This document shows positions 52,924 to 62,834 of a DNA stretch of 64,000 bases, in pieces. Numbering within the stretch: the stretch's first letter is position 1; every line of letters starts with the position of its first letter. The stretch comes from Gammaproteobacteria bacterium (lineage in GTDB: Bacteria > Pseudomonadota > Gammaproteobacteria > Steroidobacterales > Steroidobacteraceae): positions 57,301 through 121,300 of the forward strand of contig JAQGOE010000234.1 of NCBI GenBank assembly GCA_028293725.1. Direction: 5' to 3'. A program made the translations under genes and the position numbers. Under the pieces are notes generated by a model, which was not told where the DNA came from, did not search any database, and worked only from the letters and a program-made list of their open reading frames with translations.

Positions 52924-55900
52924 ATGTTCAAAAGAGTCCTCATTGCAAATCGTGGCGCCATCGCGTGCCGCATCCAGCGCACTTTGCGTCGTATGCGCAT
53001 TGGCGCCGTGGCTGTTTACTCCGATGTCGATAAGCACTCCCTGCACGTCTCGGGGGCCGACGAGTCAGTCAGCCTCGGAGGGGCAACCGCCGCGGAGAGT
53101 TATCTTCGCCAGGACAAGCTCATAGCAGCGGCACGGGCCACGGGCGCCGCGGCGATCCATCCCGGATATGGCTTTCTCAGTGAGAATGCGGGCTTTGCGC
53201 AGGCGTGCGAGGCGGCGGGGATCACGTTCATTGGGCCAACACCCGACCAGATGCGGGACTTCGGGTTGAAGCATCGTGCCCGGGCGTTGGCGCAGGAGCA
53301 GGCGTTGCCTCTGCTTCCCGGCAGCGGTCTCTTGAAAGATCTCACGGAGGCGCACGCCGAGGCTGCGCGCATAGGCTATCCCGTCATGCTCAAGAGCACC
53401 GCCGGTGGCGGTGGCATCGGTATGCAGTTATGCCGGAACGAATCCGACCTGTCCGGTGCCTATGCCTCGGTAGAGCGGCTTGCGCGCAGCAACTTCAGCG
53501 ACGGCGGGCTCTTTCTCGAGAAATACATCGAGCAGGCGCGGCACATCGAGGTGCAGCTATTCGGCGATGGCAACGGAAATGTCATTGCCCTGGGCGAGCG
53601 CGATTGCTCGATGCAGCGACGCAATCAGAAAGTCGTCGAGGAGACCCCCGCGCCCGGCCTCACGTGGGAGACGCGCGAGCGCCTCTATGAAGCTGCGGTA
53701 CGGCTGGGCCGCGCCGTACGCTATCGCTCCGCGGGAACGGTCGAGTTTGTTTACGACATTCCAACTGAGCAGTTTTACTTTCTCGAAGTCAACACCAGGT
53801 TGCAGGTCGAGCACGGTGTCACCGAGGAAGTCTCGGGTATCGATCTCGTCGAGTGGATGATCCGGGTCGCCGCCGGGGAGCCTCCTGATCTCGGCGCGTA
53901 TCGCTACGAGCCGCGCGGCCACGCCATCCAGGTCCGCCTCTATGCCGAGGATCCGAGTCGCAACTTCAGGCCTTCGAGCGGGCCGCTATCGCACGTGGTC
54001 CTGCCGGAAAGTGTGCGCGTGGATGGTTGGATCGAGACCGGCACGGAAGTTTCGTCGTTCTACGATCCGTTGCTCGCGAAAATCATTGCGCACGGGCCGA
54101 CGCGTGAGCTGGCGTTACGGGAACTGCGCGTTGCCTTGGACGCCAGCAGCGTGTACGGAGTTGAGACCAACCTCGAATACCTGCGAGCAGTCCTGGACAC
54201 CGATGTCTTTCGGGAAGGGCGGCAGTTCACGCGGTTTCTGGCCGGAGTGGAATTCCGGCCGCTGTCGGTTGAGGTTCTCCGCGCGGGTACTCAGGCGACC
54301 GTACAGGATTCTCCCGGACGGCTCGGATTCTGGAATGTGGGTGTCCCGCCTTCGGGGCCGATGGATGACCTGGCATTCCGGCTCGCCAATCGCATCGTGG
54401 GCAATCCGAAGAGCGCCGCGGGGCTGGAGCTCACGGGAAAAGGGCCGATGTTGCAATTCGGCGTCGATAGTGTGATTGCACTGACCGGCGCGACGATGAC
54501 GGCCACACTCGAGGGCCAGCACGTTCGGTTCTGGGAGCCGGTCCTCGTCAAGGCGGGGAGTGTGCTGACGCTCGGTAGTATCGACGGACCCGGGCAGAGG
54601 GCCTATCTCGCCGTGAAGGGCGGCTTTGACGTGCCGGAGTATCTCGGCAGCCGTTCGACGTTCACCCTCGGCCAGTTTGGCGGCCACGTCGGGCGAGCCT
54701 TGCGCAAAGGCGATGTATTGAGGCTTACGCAGTCGACGCCGACTCTCGATGGTTGTGTTCATCTGGCGAGCGCCGAGGTCCCGATATACGGCGAGCACTG
54801 GAACATCGCGGTGACGTACGGACCTCACGGCGCGCCCGACTTTTTTACGGAAGAAGACATCGATACCTTCTTCTCCACAGACTGGGAAGTGCACTACAAC
54901 TCGAGCCGCACCGGAGTTCGGCTCATTGGTCCCAAGCCGCAATGGGCACGAACCGACGGTGGCGAAGCGGGGCTTCACCCCTCCAACATTCACGACAACG
55001 CCTACGCCATTGGAGCGATCGACTACACCGGGGATATGCCCGTCATTCTCGGTCCCGACGGGCCCAGCCTCGGAGGCTTCGTGTGTCCGGCGGTCATCAC
55101 TTGCTCCGACCTGTGGAAGATGGGGCAGTTGCGGCCCGGCGATACTATCCGGTTTCATAGGATTTCGTCGCATGCATCACCGGTGTTGCAGCGGCGCGAG
55201 GATGAGGGCCGGGTCGCGGTGTCTTACCGCCACTCCGGTGAGGACTACCTGCTCGTTGAGTATGGCGCGCCGGTTCTCGATCTCGAGCTGCGCTTTCGTG
55301 TGCATGCTCTCATGGAGTGGCTCAGCCGGCACCAACAGCCGGGTATCATCGATCTGACTCCCGGCATCCGCTCCCTGCAGATCCACTACGACAGCCGCAC
55401 CCTGTCGCAGTCGGCGCTGCGGAATCTGCTGTTGCGCGCCGAGGAAGAGTTGCCATCGGTCGATAAGCTGGAAGTGCCGAGTCGCATCGTGCATCTGCCC
55501 TTGTCGTGGGATGATCCGGCCACTCGGCTGGCAATCGACAAGTACATGCAATCCGTGCGCCCGGACGCCCCCTGGTGTCCGAGCAACATCGAATTCATCC
55601 GTCGGATCAACGGGCTCGATTCGATCGAGGACGTCAAGCGCATCGTGTTTGAGGCGAGTTATCTCGTCATGGGACTCGGCGACGTTTATCTTGGCGCGCC
55701 GGTGGCGACGCCACTTGATCCACGCCACCGTCTCGTGACGACGAAATACAACCCTGCGCGCACCTGGACGCCGGAGAATGCGGTGGGTATCGGAGGAGCG
55801 TACCTGTGTGTCTACGGCATGGAAGGTCCCGGGGGCTACCAGTTTGTCGGGCGCACGGTGCAGATGTGGAACCGCCATCGGCACACGGTTGATTTCCGCG

Positions 55901-56442
55901 ACGGCAAGCAATGGCTACTGCGTTTCTTCGACCAGATCCGCTTCTATCCGGTCAGCGCCGCGGAGCTGGCGCAGATGCGCGAGGATTTTCCTTACGGACG
56001 ATTCCGCCTGGAGGTGCAGGACTCGACTTTGCGCTTGAGAGATTACCGCGCATTTTTGCAGGAGAAGGCGGCGTCGATCGCGCAGTTCAAGGCGCGTCAA
56101 CAGGCGGCCTTCGAGGCGGAACGGGAGCGCTGGAACGAGACTGCCAGCCGCGAGACTCCGGGCAATGCGCCGGATGAGGCGCCGGCATTGGATAGTCTGG
56201 ATGTGGCGGCCTTACCTGAGGGTTGCGTCGCCGTCAGCTCGCCAGTCGCCGGCAGTGTGTGGAATATCAGTGTCGAGCCCGGGGCTCGAGTTCGAGCCGG
56301 CGACGAGCTCGTGGTCGTCGAGGCGATGAAGATGGAAATCCCCATCTGCGCCGACGAAACCGGGGAGATTGTGGAAGTCCGCTGCGCACGCGGCAAGGCC
56401 GTCTCGGCCGGTGAGACGCTGCTGGTCCTGCGACCTCGTTGA
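52924..56442 (+). CDS. biotin-dependent guanidine/urea carboxylase
   Basis: This 1172-residue multidomain enzyme has biotin carboxylase at 1-450 ([16 protein letters not shown], the ATP-grasp glycine loop [27 protein letters not shown]). The KipA-like carboxyltransferase half is at about 455-770 ([30 protein letters not shown]) and the KipI-like half at about 780-1020. A biotinyl domain at the C-terminus has the biotinylated Lys1136 in VVEAMKMEI. The family carboxylates urea or guanidine. Linkage to the guanidine-I riboswitch and to the deiminase pair points to guanidine. Substrate choice depends on active-site residues I cannot place with certainty here. Confidence 0.93.
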   Translation: MFKRVLIANRGAIACRIQRTLRRMRIGAVAVYSDVDKHSLHVSGADESVSLGGATAAESYLRQDKLIAAARATGAAAIHPGYGFLSENAGFAQACEAAGITFIGPTPDQMRDFGLKHRARALAQEQALPLLPGSGLLKDLTEAHAEAARIGYPVMLKSTAGGGGIGMQLCRNESDLSGAYASVERLARSNFSDGGLFLEKYIEQARHIEVQLFGDGNGNVIALGERDCSMQRRNQKVVEETPAPGLTWETRERLYEAAVRLGRAVRYRSAGTVEFVYDIPTEQFYFLEVNTRLQVEHGVTEEVSGIDLVEWMIRVAAGEPPDLGAYRYEPRGHAIQVRLYAEDPSRNFRPSSGPLSHVVLPESVRVDGWIETGTEVSSFYDPLLAKIIAHGPTRELALRELRVALDASSVYGVETNLEYLRAVLDTDVFREGRQFTRFLAGVEFRPLSVEVLRAGTQATVQDSPGRLGFWNVGVPPSGPMDDLAFRLANRIVGNPKSAAGLELTGKGPMLQFGVDSVIALTGATMTATLEGQHVRFWEPVLVKAGSVLTLGSIDGPGQRAYLAVKGGFDVPEYLGSRSTFTLGQFGGHVGRALRKGDVLRLTQSTPTLDGCVHLASAEVPIYGEHWNIAVTYGPHGAPDFFTEEDIDTFFSTDWEVHYNSSRTGVRLIGPKPQWARTDGGEAGLHPSNIHDNAYAIGAIDYTGDMPVILGPDGPSLGGFVCPAVITCSDLWKMGQLRPGDTIRFHRISSHASPVLQRREDEGRVAVSYRHSGEDYLLVEYGAPVLDLELRFRVHALMEWLSRHQQPGIIDLTPGIRSLQIHYDSRTLSQSALRNLLLRAEEELPSVDKLEVPSRIVHLPLSWDDPATRLAIDKYMQSVRPDAPWCPSNIEFIRRINGLDSIEDVKRIVFEASYLVMGLGDVYLGAPVATPLDPRHRLVTTKYNPARTWTPENAVGIGGAYLCVYGMEGPGGYQFVGRTVQMWNRHRHTVDFRDGKQWLLRFFDQIRFYPVSAAELAQMREDFPYGRFRLEVQDSTLRLRDYRAFLQEKAASIAQFKARQQAAFEAERERWNETASRETPGNAPDEAPALDSLDVAALPEGCVAVSSPVAGSVWNISVEPGARVRAGDELVVVEAMKMEIPICADETGEIVEVRCARGKAVSAGETLLVLRPR

Positions 56443-56456
56443 CTTCGGGAACCTGT

Positions 56457-58424
56457 ATGCCACTACCCAACACGTTGCTGATCGCCTCGCTTCTCGATGG
56501 ATACCGCGCCCGTCATTTCTCCCCGGCTGATGTCGTTGAGCGCGTGTTAGCTGATATTGCGCGGGCGCCCGACAGGCGGGCATGGATAACAATTCTGCCG
56601 CGCGAGCGAGTTTTGCGGTATGCGACGGCGCTCGCCGCGCGCGATCCGGATTCGTTGCCGTTGTACGGCGTGCCGTTCGCGATCAAAGACAACATCGATC
56701 TCGAGGGCGTGCCGACCACGGCGGGTTGCCCAGACTATGCGTACATTGCCTCGCGATCAGCGTTTGTAGTTGCCAAGCTCATCGAGGCCGGAGCGATTCC
56801 GGTCGGCAAAACAAACCTCGATCAGTTCGCAACGGGTCTCGTCGGTACGCGCTCGCCTTATGGGGCTGGGCGTAACAGCTTTGACCCCGAATATATTTCT
56901 GGTGGGTCGAGTTCAGGGTCTGCTGTGGCGGTTGCCATGGGCTTGGTTAGTTTCTCCTTGGGGACGGATACGGCCGGATCCGGGCGAGTTCCGGCAGCGT
57001 TCAATAACATTGTCGGACTCAAGGCGACCTGCGGCGCCCTGAGCACGAGCGGCGTGGTACCGGCCTGCCGTTCGCTGGATTGTGTGTCGATTTTTGCGCT
57101 GACGGCGGGTGATGCCGCGCGGGTGTACGACGTCGCGGCTGTGTTTGATCCGGAGGATTCCTACTCCAGGGTGATGGACGCGCGGATAACCGATGCGCGG
57201 GGGACGTTAGCCCCGGATGCGCGCGCCGCTTTCGCGGAAAGTGGGTTTGCCAAGGCGTCTCTCGAGGGGGCAGCGGGCAGGGTCGACGCGGTGATCGGAG
57301 GCTCGATGGCCTCACTCGCGCCATCCGGCTCTGCTTTCCGCTTTGGCGTCCCCCGTACGTCGCAGTTGGAGTTCTTCGGCGACGCCGAGTACGCGCGCCT
57401 CTTCTCCGAAGCGGTAGCCCGCCTGGAATCGCTTGGCGGCCGGCGCGTAGAGATCGATTTCGAGCCGTTTCTAGCCACCGCGCGACTTTTGTACGAGGGG
57501 CCGTGGGTCGCCGAGCGCTACTGCGCCGTCGGCGACTTCCTTGAGCACCACCCGAACTCCCTGCACCCAGTGACGCGACAAATCATCTCCGGCGGCAGTA
57601 ATGCGACAGCGGCGGACGCCTTTCGCGCGCAATACCGTCTGATGGAGTTGCGACGCGCCGCAGAGCGGGCCTGGACGTCGATGGATGTGTTGGTCACGCC
57701 CACGGCGGGAACAATCTATCGCATCGACGAGGTGGAATCTGAACCCATCCGCCTCAACTCCAATCTCGGTTACTACACCAACTTCGTCAACCTGCTCGAT
57801 CTCGCCGCCGTGGCCGTGCCCGCCGGTTTCCGTGGCGACGGGCTGCCCTTCGGAGTGACGCTCGTAGGCCGTTCCGGCACCGACGCGCGGTTGCTGGCCC
57901 TCGCGGATCGCCTCCATCGCGCCGCGGATGTTCCGCTGGGCGCTTTATCTGTTGCCATCCCGCTATCGACCACGCCAGGCGCCGCCGCCACGCCCGGTAC
58001 CCCCGCTGCTGCGCCGAGTACCCATGAAGACCGTATCTCCGTCGCCGTCTGTGGCGCCCACATGGAAGGCTTGCCCCTCAACCAACAGCTCACGAGCCGG
58101 AACGCCACTCTCGTGAGCCGCACTCGTACAGCCCCCCAGTACAAGTTCTACGCCCTACCCGGTGGGCCACCCTATCGCCCCGGCCTCGTGCGAGTCGCCA
58201 GCGATGGCGCCTGTATCGAAGTCGAAGTCTGGTCAGTCCCAGCATCCCATTTCGGCTCCTTCATAGCGGGTATTCCAACTCCTCTCGGCATCGGCCGAGT
58301 CGAGTTGGAAAGCGGCGAGCAGGTACCCGGCTTCCTATGCGAGTCCTACGCCACCGCGGCTGCGACCGATATCACCGCACTCGGTAGCTGGAGGCGGTAC
58401 CTAGCTTCAGCAGCCACCGCCTAG
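56457..58424 (+). CDS. atzF: allophanate hydrolase
   Basis: This amidase-signature enzyme of about 655 residues hydrolyses allophanate to ammonia and CO2, the last step of the locus pathway. The Ser-cisSer-Lys triad region is visible: Lys77 in GVPFAIKDNID, cis-Ser in GGSSSGSAVAV (150-160) and nucleophile Ser175 in GTDTAGSGRVPA. A C-terminal domain (about 525-645: VAVCGAHMEGLPLNQQL ... YKFYALPGGPPYRPGLVRV) is typical of AtzF-type hydrolases and catalyses the second part of the reaction. I use ATG 56457 with GGGA upstream; a TTG at 56439 overlaps the carboxylase stop and is the alternative. Confidence 0.93.
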   Translation: MPLPNTLLIASLLDGYRARHFSPADVVERVLADIARAPDRRAWITILPRERVLRYATALAARDPDSLPLYGVPFAIKDNIDLEGVPTTAGCPDYAYIASRSAFVVAKLIEAGAIPVGKTNLDQFATGLVGTRSPYGAGRNSFDPEYISGGSSSGSAVAVAMGLVSFSLGTDTAGSGRVPAAFNNIVGLKATCGALSTSGVVPACRSLDCVSIFALTAGDAARVYDVAAVFDPEDSYSRVMDARITDARGTLAPDARAAFAESGFAKASLEGAAGRVDAVIGGSMASLAPSGSAFRFGVPRTSQLEFFGDAEYARLFSEAVARLESLGGRRVEIDFEPFLATARLLYEGPWVAERYCAVGDFLEHHPNSLHPVTRQIISGGSNATAADAFRAQYRLMELRRAAERAWTSMDVLVTPTAGTIYRIDEVESEPIRLNSNLGYYTNFVNLLDLAAVAVPAGFRGDGLPFGVTLVGRSGTDARLLALADRLHRAADVPLGALSVAIPLSTTPGAAATPGTPAAAPSTHEDRISVAVCGAHMEGLPLNQQLTSRNATLVSRTRTAPQYKFYALPGGPPYRPGLVRVASDGACIEVEVWSVPASHFGSFIAGIPTPLGIGRVELESGEQVPGFLCESYATAAATDITALGSWRRYLASAATA

Positions 58425-58428
58425 TACG

Positions 58429-58460
58429 CCGGCGTCAGGGTCCTAGCCCGCCGACGCCGG
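58429..58460 (+). terminator. possible terminator hairpin after allophanate hydrolase
   Basis: CCGGCGTC (58429-58436) and GACGCCGG (58453-58460) form an 8-base stem with a 16-base loop, six bases after the atzF stop. Only a weak T content follows (gcttctggt). The remaining sequence up to the BrnT promoter (58461-58640) shows no gene. Confidence 0.4.
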
Positions 58461-58648
58461 GCTTCTGGTACTCGGGGACCGCTAGCTGATCCCCACGCGG
58501 CACGCTCGAAATTGTCTCGAAGTCGGCCAAATACATCGACTAATCAGGCATTTACGGCAGCAATGGGGCCTGCCATTTCATGCCTCGGCGAGGCACGCTG
58601 AGCCGATGCAAACCCCCCACCCCCTGCGCATCACCCCAATCGCTTGCG

Positions 58649-58671
58649 TGCATATGCAACTGTATATACAG
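58649..58671 (+). promoter_or_regulatory. paired palindromes at the brnT promoter (likely operator)
   Basis: TGCATATGCA (58649-58658) and CTGTATATACAG (58660-58671) are both perfect palindromes, one base apart, ending eight bases before the brnT ATG. No clear ribosome binding site is present. BrnA is known to repress the brnTA operon by binding palindromic DNA at its promoter, so these are strong operator candidates. Confidence 0.6.
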
Positions 58672-58679
58672 TGTACCCC

Positions 58680-58964
58680 ATGATCACCTGGGACGAGCAC
58701 AAGCGTCTCAGGAACCTGGCCGATCACGGCGTCGACTTGGACGATCTGGATGGATTCTTCGACGGTGAGCTGCTCACGATGGAAGACGTGCGTGAGGCTT
58801 ACGGGGAAGTCCGATTTCAGAGCGTGGGCCTTTTCCAAGGAGTGCCGCTGTTTGTCGTCTGGGCACCTCGTGGCGGTGACGACGTACCCCATGTTATTTC
58901 GGCTCGTAAAGCGGTGAAACATGAAGAGCAAGCGTGGCACTGGCGCTACTCCAAGCGCCCCTAA
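58680..58964 (+). CDS. brnT: BrnT family toxin
   Basis: This 94-residue RelE-like ribonuclease toxin begins MITWDEHKRLRNLADHGVDLDDLDGFFDG. It has the family's central EVRFQSVGLFQGVPLFVVWAP strand region and the C-terminal HVISARKAVKHEEQAWH (ISARxA...E). The ATG at 58680 follows palindromes without a visible ribosome binding site. The gene overlaps brnA by 44 bases, in the standard toxin-first order. Confidence 0.85.
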   Translation: MITWDEHKRLRNLADHGVDLDDLDGFFDGELLTMEDVREAYGEVRFQSVGLFQGVPLFVVWAPRGGDDVPHVISARKAVKHEEQAWHWRYSKRP

Positions 58965-59232
58965 AGGCAAGACAGATTGGGCACGGCTGAAGTCGATGCC
59001 CGATGGTGACGTGCGATTTACCAAAGATGCGCCTCGTACGCTGCCGCAAGATTGGGCGCGGGCGGTCGCGCACCGCGGGCTGCCGGTGCCGCCGCGTAAG
59101 CAACAGATCGCGTTGCGCGTCGACGTCGATGTGTTGGAATGGTTCAAAGCACAAGGTGATGGCTACCAAACGCGCATGAACGCAGTCCTGCGCGAGTTTC
59201 GGGACGCTCACCTCGCGGCAGCCCATCCGTAA
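58921..59232 (+). CDS. brnA: BrnA family antitoxin
   Basis: This 103-residue antitoxin has a disordered basic N-terminus and the core TDWARLKSMPDGDVRFTKDAPRTLP. A ribbon-helix-helix domain follows (KQQIALRVDVDVLEWFKAQGDGYQTRMNAVLREF), in which the DVDVLEWFKAQG.GYQTRMNAVLR helix pair is typical of BrnA. It neutralises BrnT and represses the promoter. It converges with priA; the stops are 18 bases apart. Confidence 0.85.
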   Translation: MKSKRGTGATPSAPKGKTDWARLKSMPDGDVRFTKDAPRTLPQDWARAVAHRGLPVPPRKQQIALRVDVDVLEWFKAQGDGYQTRMNAVLREFRDAHLAAAHP

Positions 59233-59250
59233 CCGGCGTCATTCAGCTCA

Positions 59251-61692
59251 TCAAAACAACTCGATAGGGTCGACATCCAGTGCCCATCGGACGCGTCGGG
59301 CGCTCTGCAGTTGCTCTACTGCAGGAAGCCACGAATCCAAAAAGTGGTGCAGGCTGGAGCGGTCCGCGCCCTCGATGAGAAGTTGCGCGTGATAGCGGCC
59401 CGCGCGTTTTGACATTGCGGCGGGCACTGGTCCCAACAATTTCAGGCCTCGCGGAGGGGTGCCCGCGAGCTTGCGAGCCTCTGTCAGAAACTCGAGCGCG
59501 CTCTCCGCGGTCTTTGCGGAGTCACGGACTGCGGCAAGCCGGCTGAACGGCGGCCACGAAGCTTGCTCCCTCTCTGTGAGGGCCGTGCGCGCGAACCCGT
59601 CATACCCTTCCGACAGCAGACTCAGGAGCAGTGGATGGCCCGGAAACTCGGTTTGTATCAACACTTCGCCGGGCTTGGTGCCGCGGCCCGCGCGTCCAGC
59701 GACCTGTACTATGGTTTGGGCAAGCCGCTCCGGTGCGCGGAAGTCGGTGCTGAACAATCCTTGATCGGCGTTGAGTACGACCACGAGTGTCACGTTCGGG
59801 AAGTCGTGGCCCTTCGTTACCATTTGTGTCCCGACCAGAATGCGTGCTTCGCCGGATGACATGCGGCGCATGACCTCCTCCATGTCGCCGCGCCGACGTA
59901 CGACGTCCCGATCCAGCCGCGCCAGTGCTACGCCTGGAAAAAGGCTGGCTAGCGATTCTTCGATACGTTCAGTACCTTGGCCCACCGGTTTCACGGCAAA
60001 CCCGCACTGCGGGCAACGTGAGGGTAATTCCGTGTCGAATCCACAGTGGTGGCATCGGAGCCGCCCGGCGGAAAGGTGGACGGTTAATCGGGCATCGCAC
60101 TCTCGACAGGGGGCGATCCAACCGCATGCCGTGCACAGCAGAGTAGGCGCATAGCCACGCCGATTCAGGAACACCAGCACTTGGCCGTCGTCGCGGAGAT
60201 GCCGTTCGATTGCCTGAATAGCGGGTGTTGATACGCCTGCGTGCCCGGCGTTAGAGCGAAGGTCTACCAGCGACATGCGTGGAGGTTCCGCCTTCGCAGC
60301 CCTATAGGGTAACGCGAGGCGGACGTAGCGACCCCCAGCCACATTCTGCAGGGATTCGAGCGCGGGGGTGGCCGAGCCGAGTAGCACCGGTACGTCAGCT
60401 CGCTGAGCTCGCACTACCGCCAGGTCGCGTGCGGAGTAGCGAAAGCCACCCTCGTGTTGTTTGAACGAGGAGTCGTGTTCCTCGTCGACGATGATGATTC
60501 CGAGGTCGGGAACCGGTGCGAAGACGGCCGAGCGCGTACCCAGCATAATTCGCGCGTGGCCGCTAAACGCCTGGCGCCACGCCGTCAGTCGCTCGCTGTC
60601 GGTCAGCGCGGAGTGCAACACGGCCATGGGCGTGTCGAAGCGGTCGCGAAATCGACCGACGAGCTGCGGCGTAAGGCCAATCTCGGGCACCAACACCAGG
60701 GCGCGGCGTCCCTGTTGGAGGACTCGCTCCACTAGCCGCAGGTAAACCTCGGTCTTGCCGCTACCGGTGACGCCATGAAGGACGAAGGCGCCGAAGTGTC
60801 CCAAGGCCGCCCCGACGGCGTCTACGGCAACGCGCTGCTCCTCGCGAAGATCGGGGCCCGCAGTTCGGACGGCAAACCGCGCCTCGCCGCCAGCCAGTGC
60901 AACCTCCGCCGAGAGAACCCACCCGCGCGTCGCCAGCGATCGCGCAGCGTCGCGCCAGTTAGGCAGCGCCTCATCCAGCACTACCGCCGAAACGCCGACA
61001 CCCGCCGACGCGAAAGGCTCCCCACGCGCCGATGCCGAAGCACCATCGCCCGCTGACGCGGAGGGCTCCCCACGCGCCGATGCCGAAGCGCCATCGCTCG
61101 CTGACGCGAAAGGCTCCCCACGCGCCGATGCCAAAGCACCATCGCTCGCCTGCGCGGAAGGCTCCTTACTCACGAACGTCGCGCCGCTCTCGCGCATGAG
61201 CGAGGACTCGCCCACATGCGCCGCCGCCCCACCGGCCACCAAAAACCCCAACAACTCCCTCTGCTTAGGCGCCCGCCGAGGCTCCCCCCGCGTCCACGCC
61301 TCTCGCCCATCCGGCGTCACGCTCCACCGCTCTTCGTGCGCCTCGGCAGCCGCCCCCATCCGCATCGCCTTCGGCAACGCCGTAGACAGCACCTCCCCGA
61401 TGGGGTGGTGGTAGTACTCCGCAGCCCACCGCAGCAGGGCGAGCGCGGAGGCATCGAGCACCGGCCGGGGGTCGAGCACCTCGAGGATCGGCTTCAACCG
61501 CTCAGGTGGAACGTCCGAGGAATCGGCCGCCTCCATCACGATTCCAATCAGCTTCTGCCGACCAAACGGCACCCGCACCCGCATCCCCGGCTCGATCGGC
61601 GCACTCCAAAGGGTCGATTCGGGCGGCAAATAGTCGAACAAGCGCTTGAGCGGCGTGTCGAGCGCCACACGGAAAACGCAGGCCGGGGTCAT
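59251..61692 (-). CDS. priA: primosomal replication restart helicase PriA
   Basis: This 813-residue helicase reloads the replisome at stalled forks. The N-terminal 3'-end-binding domain begins VFRVALDTPLKRLFDYLPPES. The helicase core has Walker A GVTGSGKTEV and the DEEH box IIVDEEHDSSFKQ. Zinc-binding cysteines follow (CTACGWIAPCRECDARLTVH ... CHHCGFDTELPSRCPQCG), then helicase motifs LVGTQMVTKGHDFPNVTLVVVLNAD and QVAGRAGRG. Residues about 182-230 are an in-frame 16-residue repeat (ASARGEPFASASDGAS type), absent from normal PriA, inserted before the helicase core. Confidence 0.95.
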   Translation of the reverse strand: MTPACVFRVALDTPLKRLFDYLPPESTLWSAPIEPGMRVRVPFGRQKLIGIVMEAADSSDVPPERLKPILEVLDPRPVLDASALALLRWAAEYYHHPIGEVLSTALPKAMRMGAAAEAHEERWSVTPDGREAWTRGEPRRAPKQRELLGFLVAGGAAAHVGESSLMRESGATFVSKEPSAQASDGALASARGEPFASASDGASASARGEPSASAGDGASASARGEPFASAGVGVSAVVLDEALPNWRDAARSLATRGWVLSAEVALAGGEARFAVRTAGPDLREEQRVAVDAVGAALGHFGAFVLHGVTGSGKTEVYLRLVERVLQQGRRALVLVPEIGLTPQLVGRFRDRFDTPMAVLHSALTDSERLTAWRQAFSGHARIMLGTRSAVFAPVPDLGIIIVDEEHDSSFKQHEGGFRYSARDLAVVRAQRADVPVLLGSATPALESLQNVAGGRYVRLALPYRAAKAEPPRMSLVDLRSNAGHAGVSTPAIQAIERHLRDDGQVLVFLNRRGYAPTLLCTACGWIAPCRECDARLTVHLSAGRLRCHHCGFDTELPSRCPQCGFAVKPVGQGTERIEESLASLFPGVALARLDRDVVRRRGDMEEVMRRMSSGEARILVGTQMVTKGHDFPNVTLVVVLNADQGLFSTDFRAPERLAQTIVQVAGRAGRGTKPGEVLIQTEFPGHPLLLSLLSEGYDGFARTALTEREQASWPPFSRLAAVRDSAKTAESALEFLTEARKLAGTPPRGLKLLGPVPAAMSKRAGRYHAQLLIEGADRSSLHHFLDSWLPAVEQLQSARRVRWALDVDPIELF
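61004..61168. repeat. 48-base tandem repeat inside priA
   Basis: Copies at 61004-61051, 61052-61099 and 61100-61147, with a partial fourth at 61148-61168. Units differ at a few positions. Each is 16 codons, so copy-number change would keep the reading frame. The encoded unit is Ala/Ser/Gly-rich with a conserved ARGEP core. Confidence 0.9.
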
Positions 61693-61803
61693 GGTCTCAA
61701 TAAAATCAAAGGGTTACGCGTGTGAAGGCGAGTCCCCGCTGGGGACGTTACCGCTGCCGCGGCTCCAGTCAACCCGCGTACGAGCATGCGCGTTATACGG
61801 GGC

Positions 61804-62427
61804 ATGTCGGAGTTTGCTACATTCGCGTCGCCTTATAGCATGCCGGTTGCATCACACGGCGACGTGGAACTGTCGGAATCGTCTAACAATGCCCGTTCCC
61901 GTGCGCTGAACCAGTTTCTGGCCGGCGTCGAGCTCAAGGCATTCAAAATCGCCCAAGCTGCGCTCCGACATGAGGATGACGCCCTGGACGCCGTGCAGGA
62001 TGCGATGCTGCAGCTGGCCCGTGCCTATGCGGATAAGCCGGCGGAGGAGTGGAAGCCGCTCTTCTATCGCATACTAGAGAATCGCATTCGTGACATGCAG
62101 CGCCGGCGAACCGTGCGCGGTCGTGTCATCGCCTGGATGCCATTCCGCGGCGACGAAGAGGAGGACGAGCCAGACCCGATCGCGCAGGCGCCGAGTCCGG
62201 ATCCGTCCCCGGTGAAGAAGCTCGAATTGGCAGAGGCCATGGATGCGTTGGAAAGGGCCCTCGCTGACCTCCCTCGGCGGCAGCAGCAGGTATTCATGCT
62301 GCGCACGCTCGAAGGTATGGACGTCGCGGAGACCGCAATTGCGATGGGCTGCTCCGAAGGCAGCGTAAAAACACATTATTTTCGCGCGCTTCAGGCGCTG
62401 CGGGAGCAACTCGGGGAATTGGTATGA
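61804..62427 (+). CDS. ECF-type RNA polymerase sigma factor (second)
   Basis: This sigma factor has about 207 residues from ATG 61804; ATGs at 61786 and 61840 are alternatives. Region 2 is ALNQFLAGVELKAFKIAQAALRHEDDALDAVQDAMLQLARAYADKPAEEWKPLFYRILENRIRD. Region 4 is LADLPRRQQQVFMLRTLEGMDVAETAIAMGCSEGSVKTHYFRALQALREQL. An acidic linker (GDEEEDEPDP) joins them. It heads a four-gene overlapping operon of the sigma / DUF3619-like / DUF3106 type seen in many beta- and gammaproteobacteria. Confidence 0.88.
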   Translation: MSEFATFASPYSMPVASHGDVELSESSNNARSRALNQFLAGVELKAFKIAQAALRHEDDALDAVQDAMLQLARAYADKPAEEWKPLFYRILENRIRDMQRRRTVRGRVIAWMPFRGDEEEDEPDPIAQAPSPDPSPVKKLELAEAMDALERALADLPRRQQQVFMLRTLEGMDVAETAIAMGCSEGSVKTHYFRALQALREQLGELV

Positions 62428-62834
62428 GCGGGCAGGGTGGTGAACAGCTGACGGACTTCGAGCGGCTCTCGCGCCAAGCGCTTGAGGAAAGCGTACTGCG
62501 CATCGACGGCCGCGTCCGCTCACGCCTCAACCAGGCACGCCAGGCAGCGGTTGAAGCAGCGTCAGCACGACGCCGTCCGCTTTTCTCGCGTTTCTTTACG
62601 CTGGTTCCGACCGCGGGTGCCGCGGCGGCGGCGGTCCTTGTGACCATGATTCTCTGGCATCGCGGGCCGCAGATTGAGCCGCCCATCGTGGCCGACAGCG
62701 CGCACTCGGTGGACTTGGATCTTCTGGCGGACGGCGAAGGGCTCGACCTAGTGCAGGACGGAGACGGCTCCGGCTCGTTCTACGAATGGGCGGCGGAACA
62801 GACGGAGGCGGGTGGCAGCGAGACGGACACCTGA
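62424..62834 (+). CDS. small membrane protein, anti-sigma-like (DUF3619-like)
   Basis: This 136-residue protein overlaps the sigma gene (ATGA). It has a cytoplasmic N-terminus with RIDGRVRSRLNQARQAAVEAAS, one membrane segment (LVPTAGAAAAAVLVTMILWHRG), and an acidic C-terminal part (HSVDLDLLADGEGLDLVQDGDGSGSFYEWA). Position and topology suggest control of the sigma factor. The N-terminal pattern resembles DUF3619. The call rests mainly on context. Confidence 0.65.
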   Translation: MSGQGGEQLTDFERLSRQALEESVLRIDGRVRSRLNQARQAAVEAASARRRPLFSRFFTLVPTAGAAAAAVLVTMILWHRGPQIEPPIVADSAHSVDLDLLADGEGLDLVQDGDGSGSFYEWAAEQTEAGGSETDT

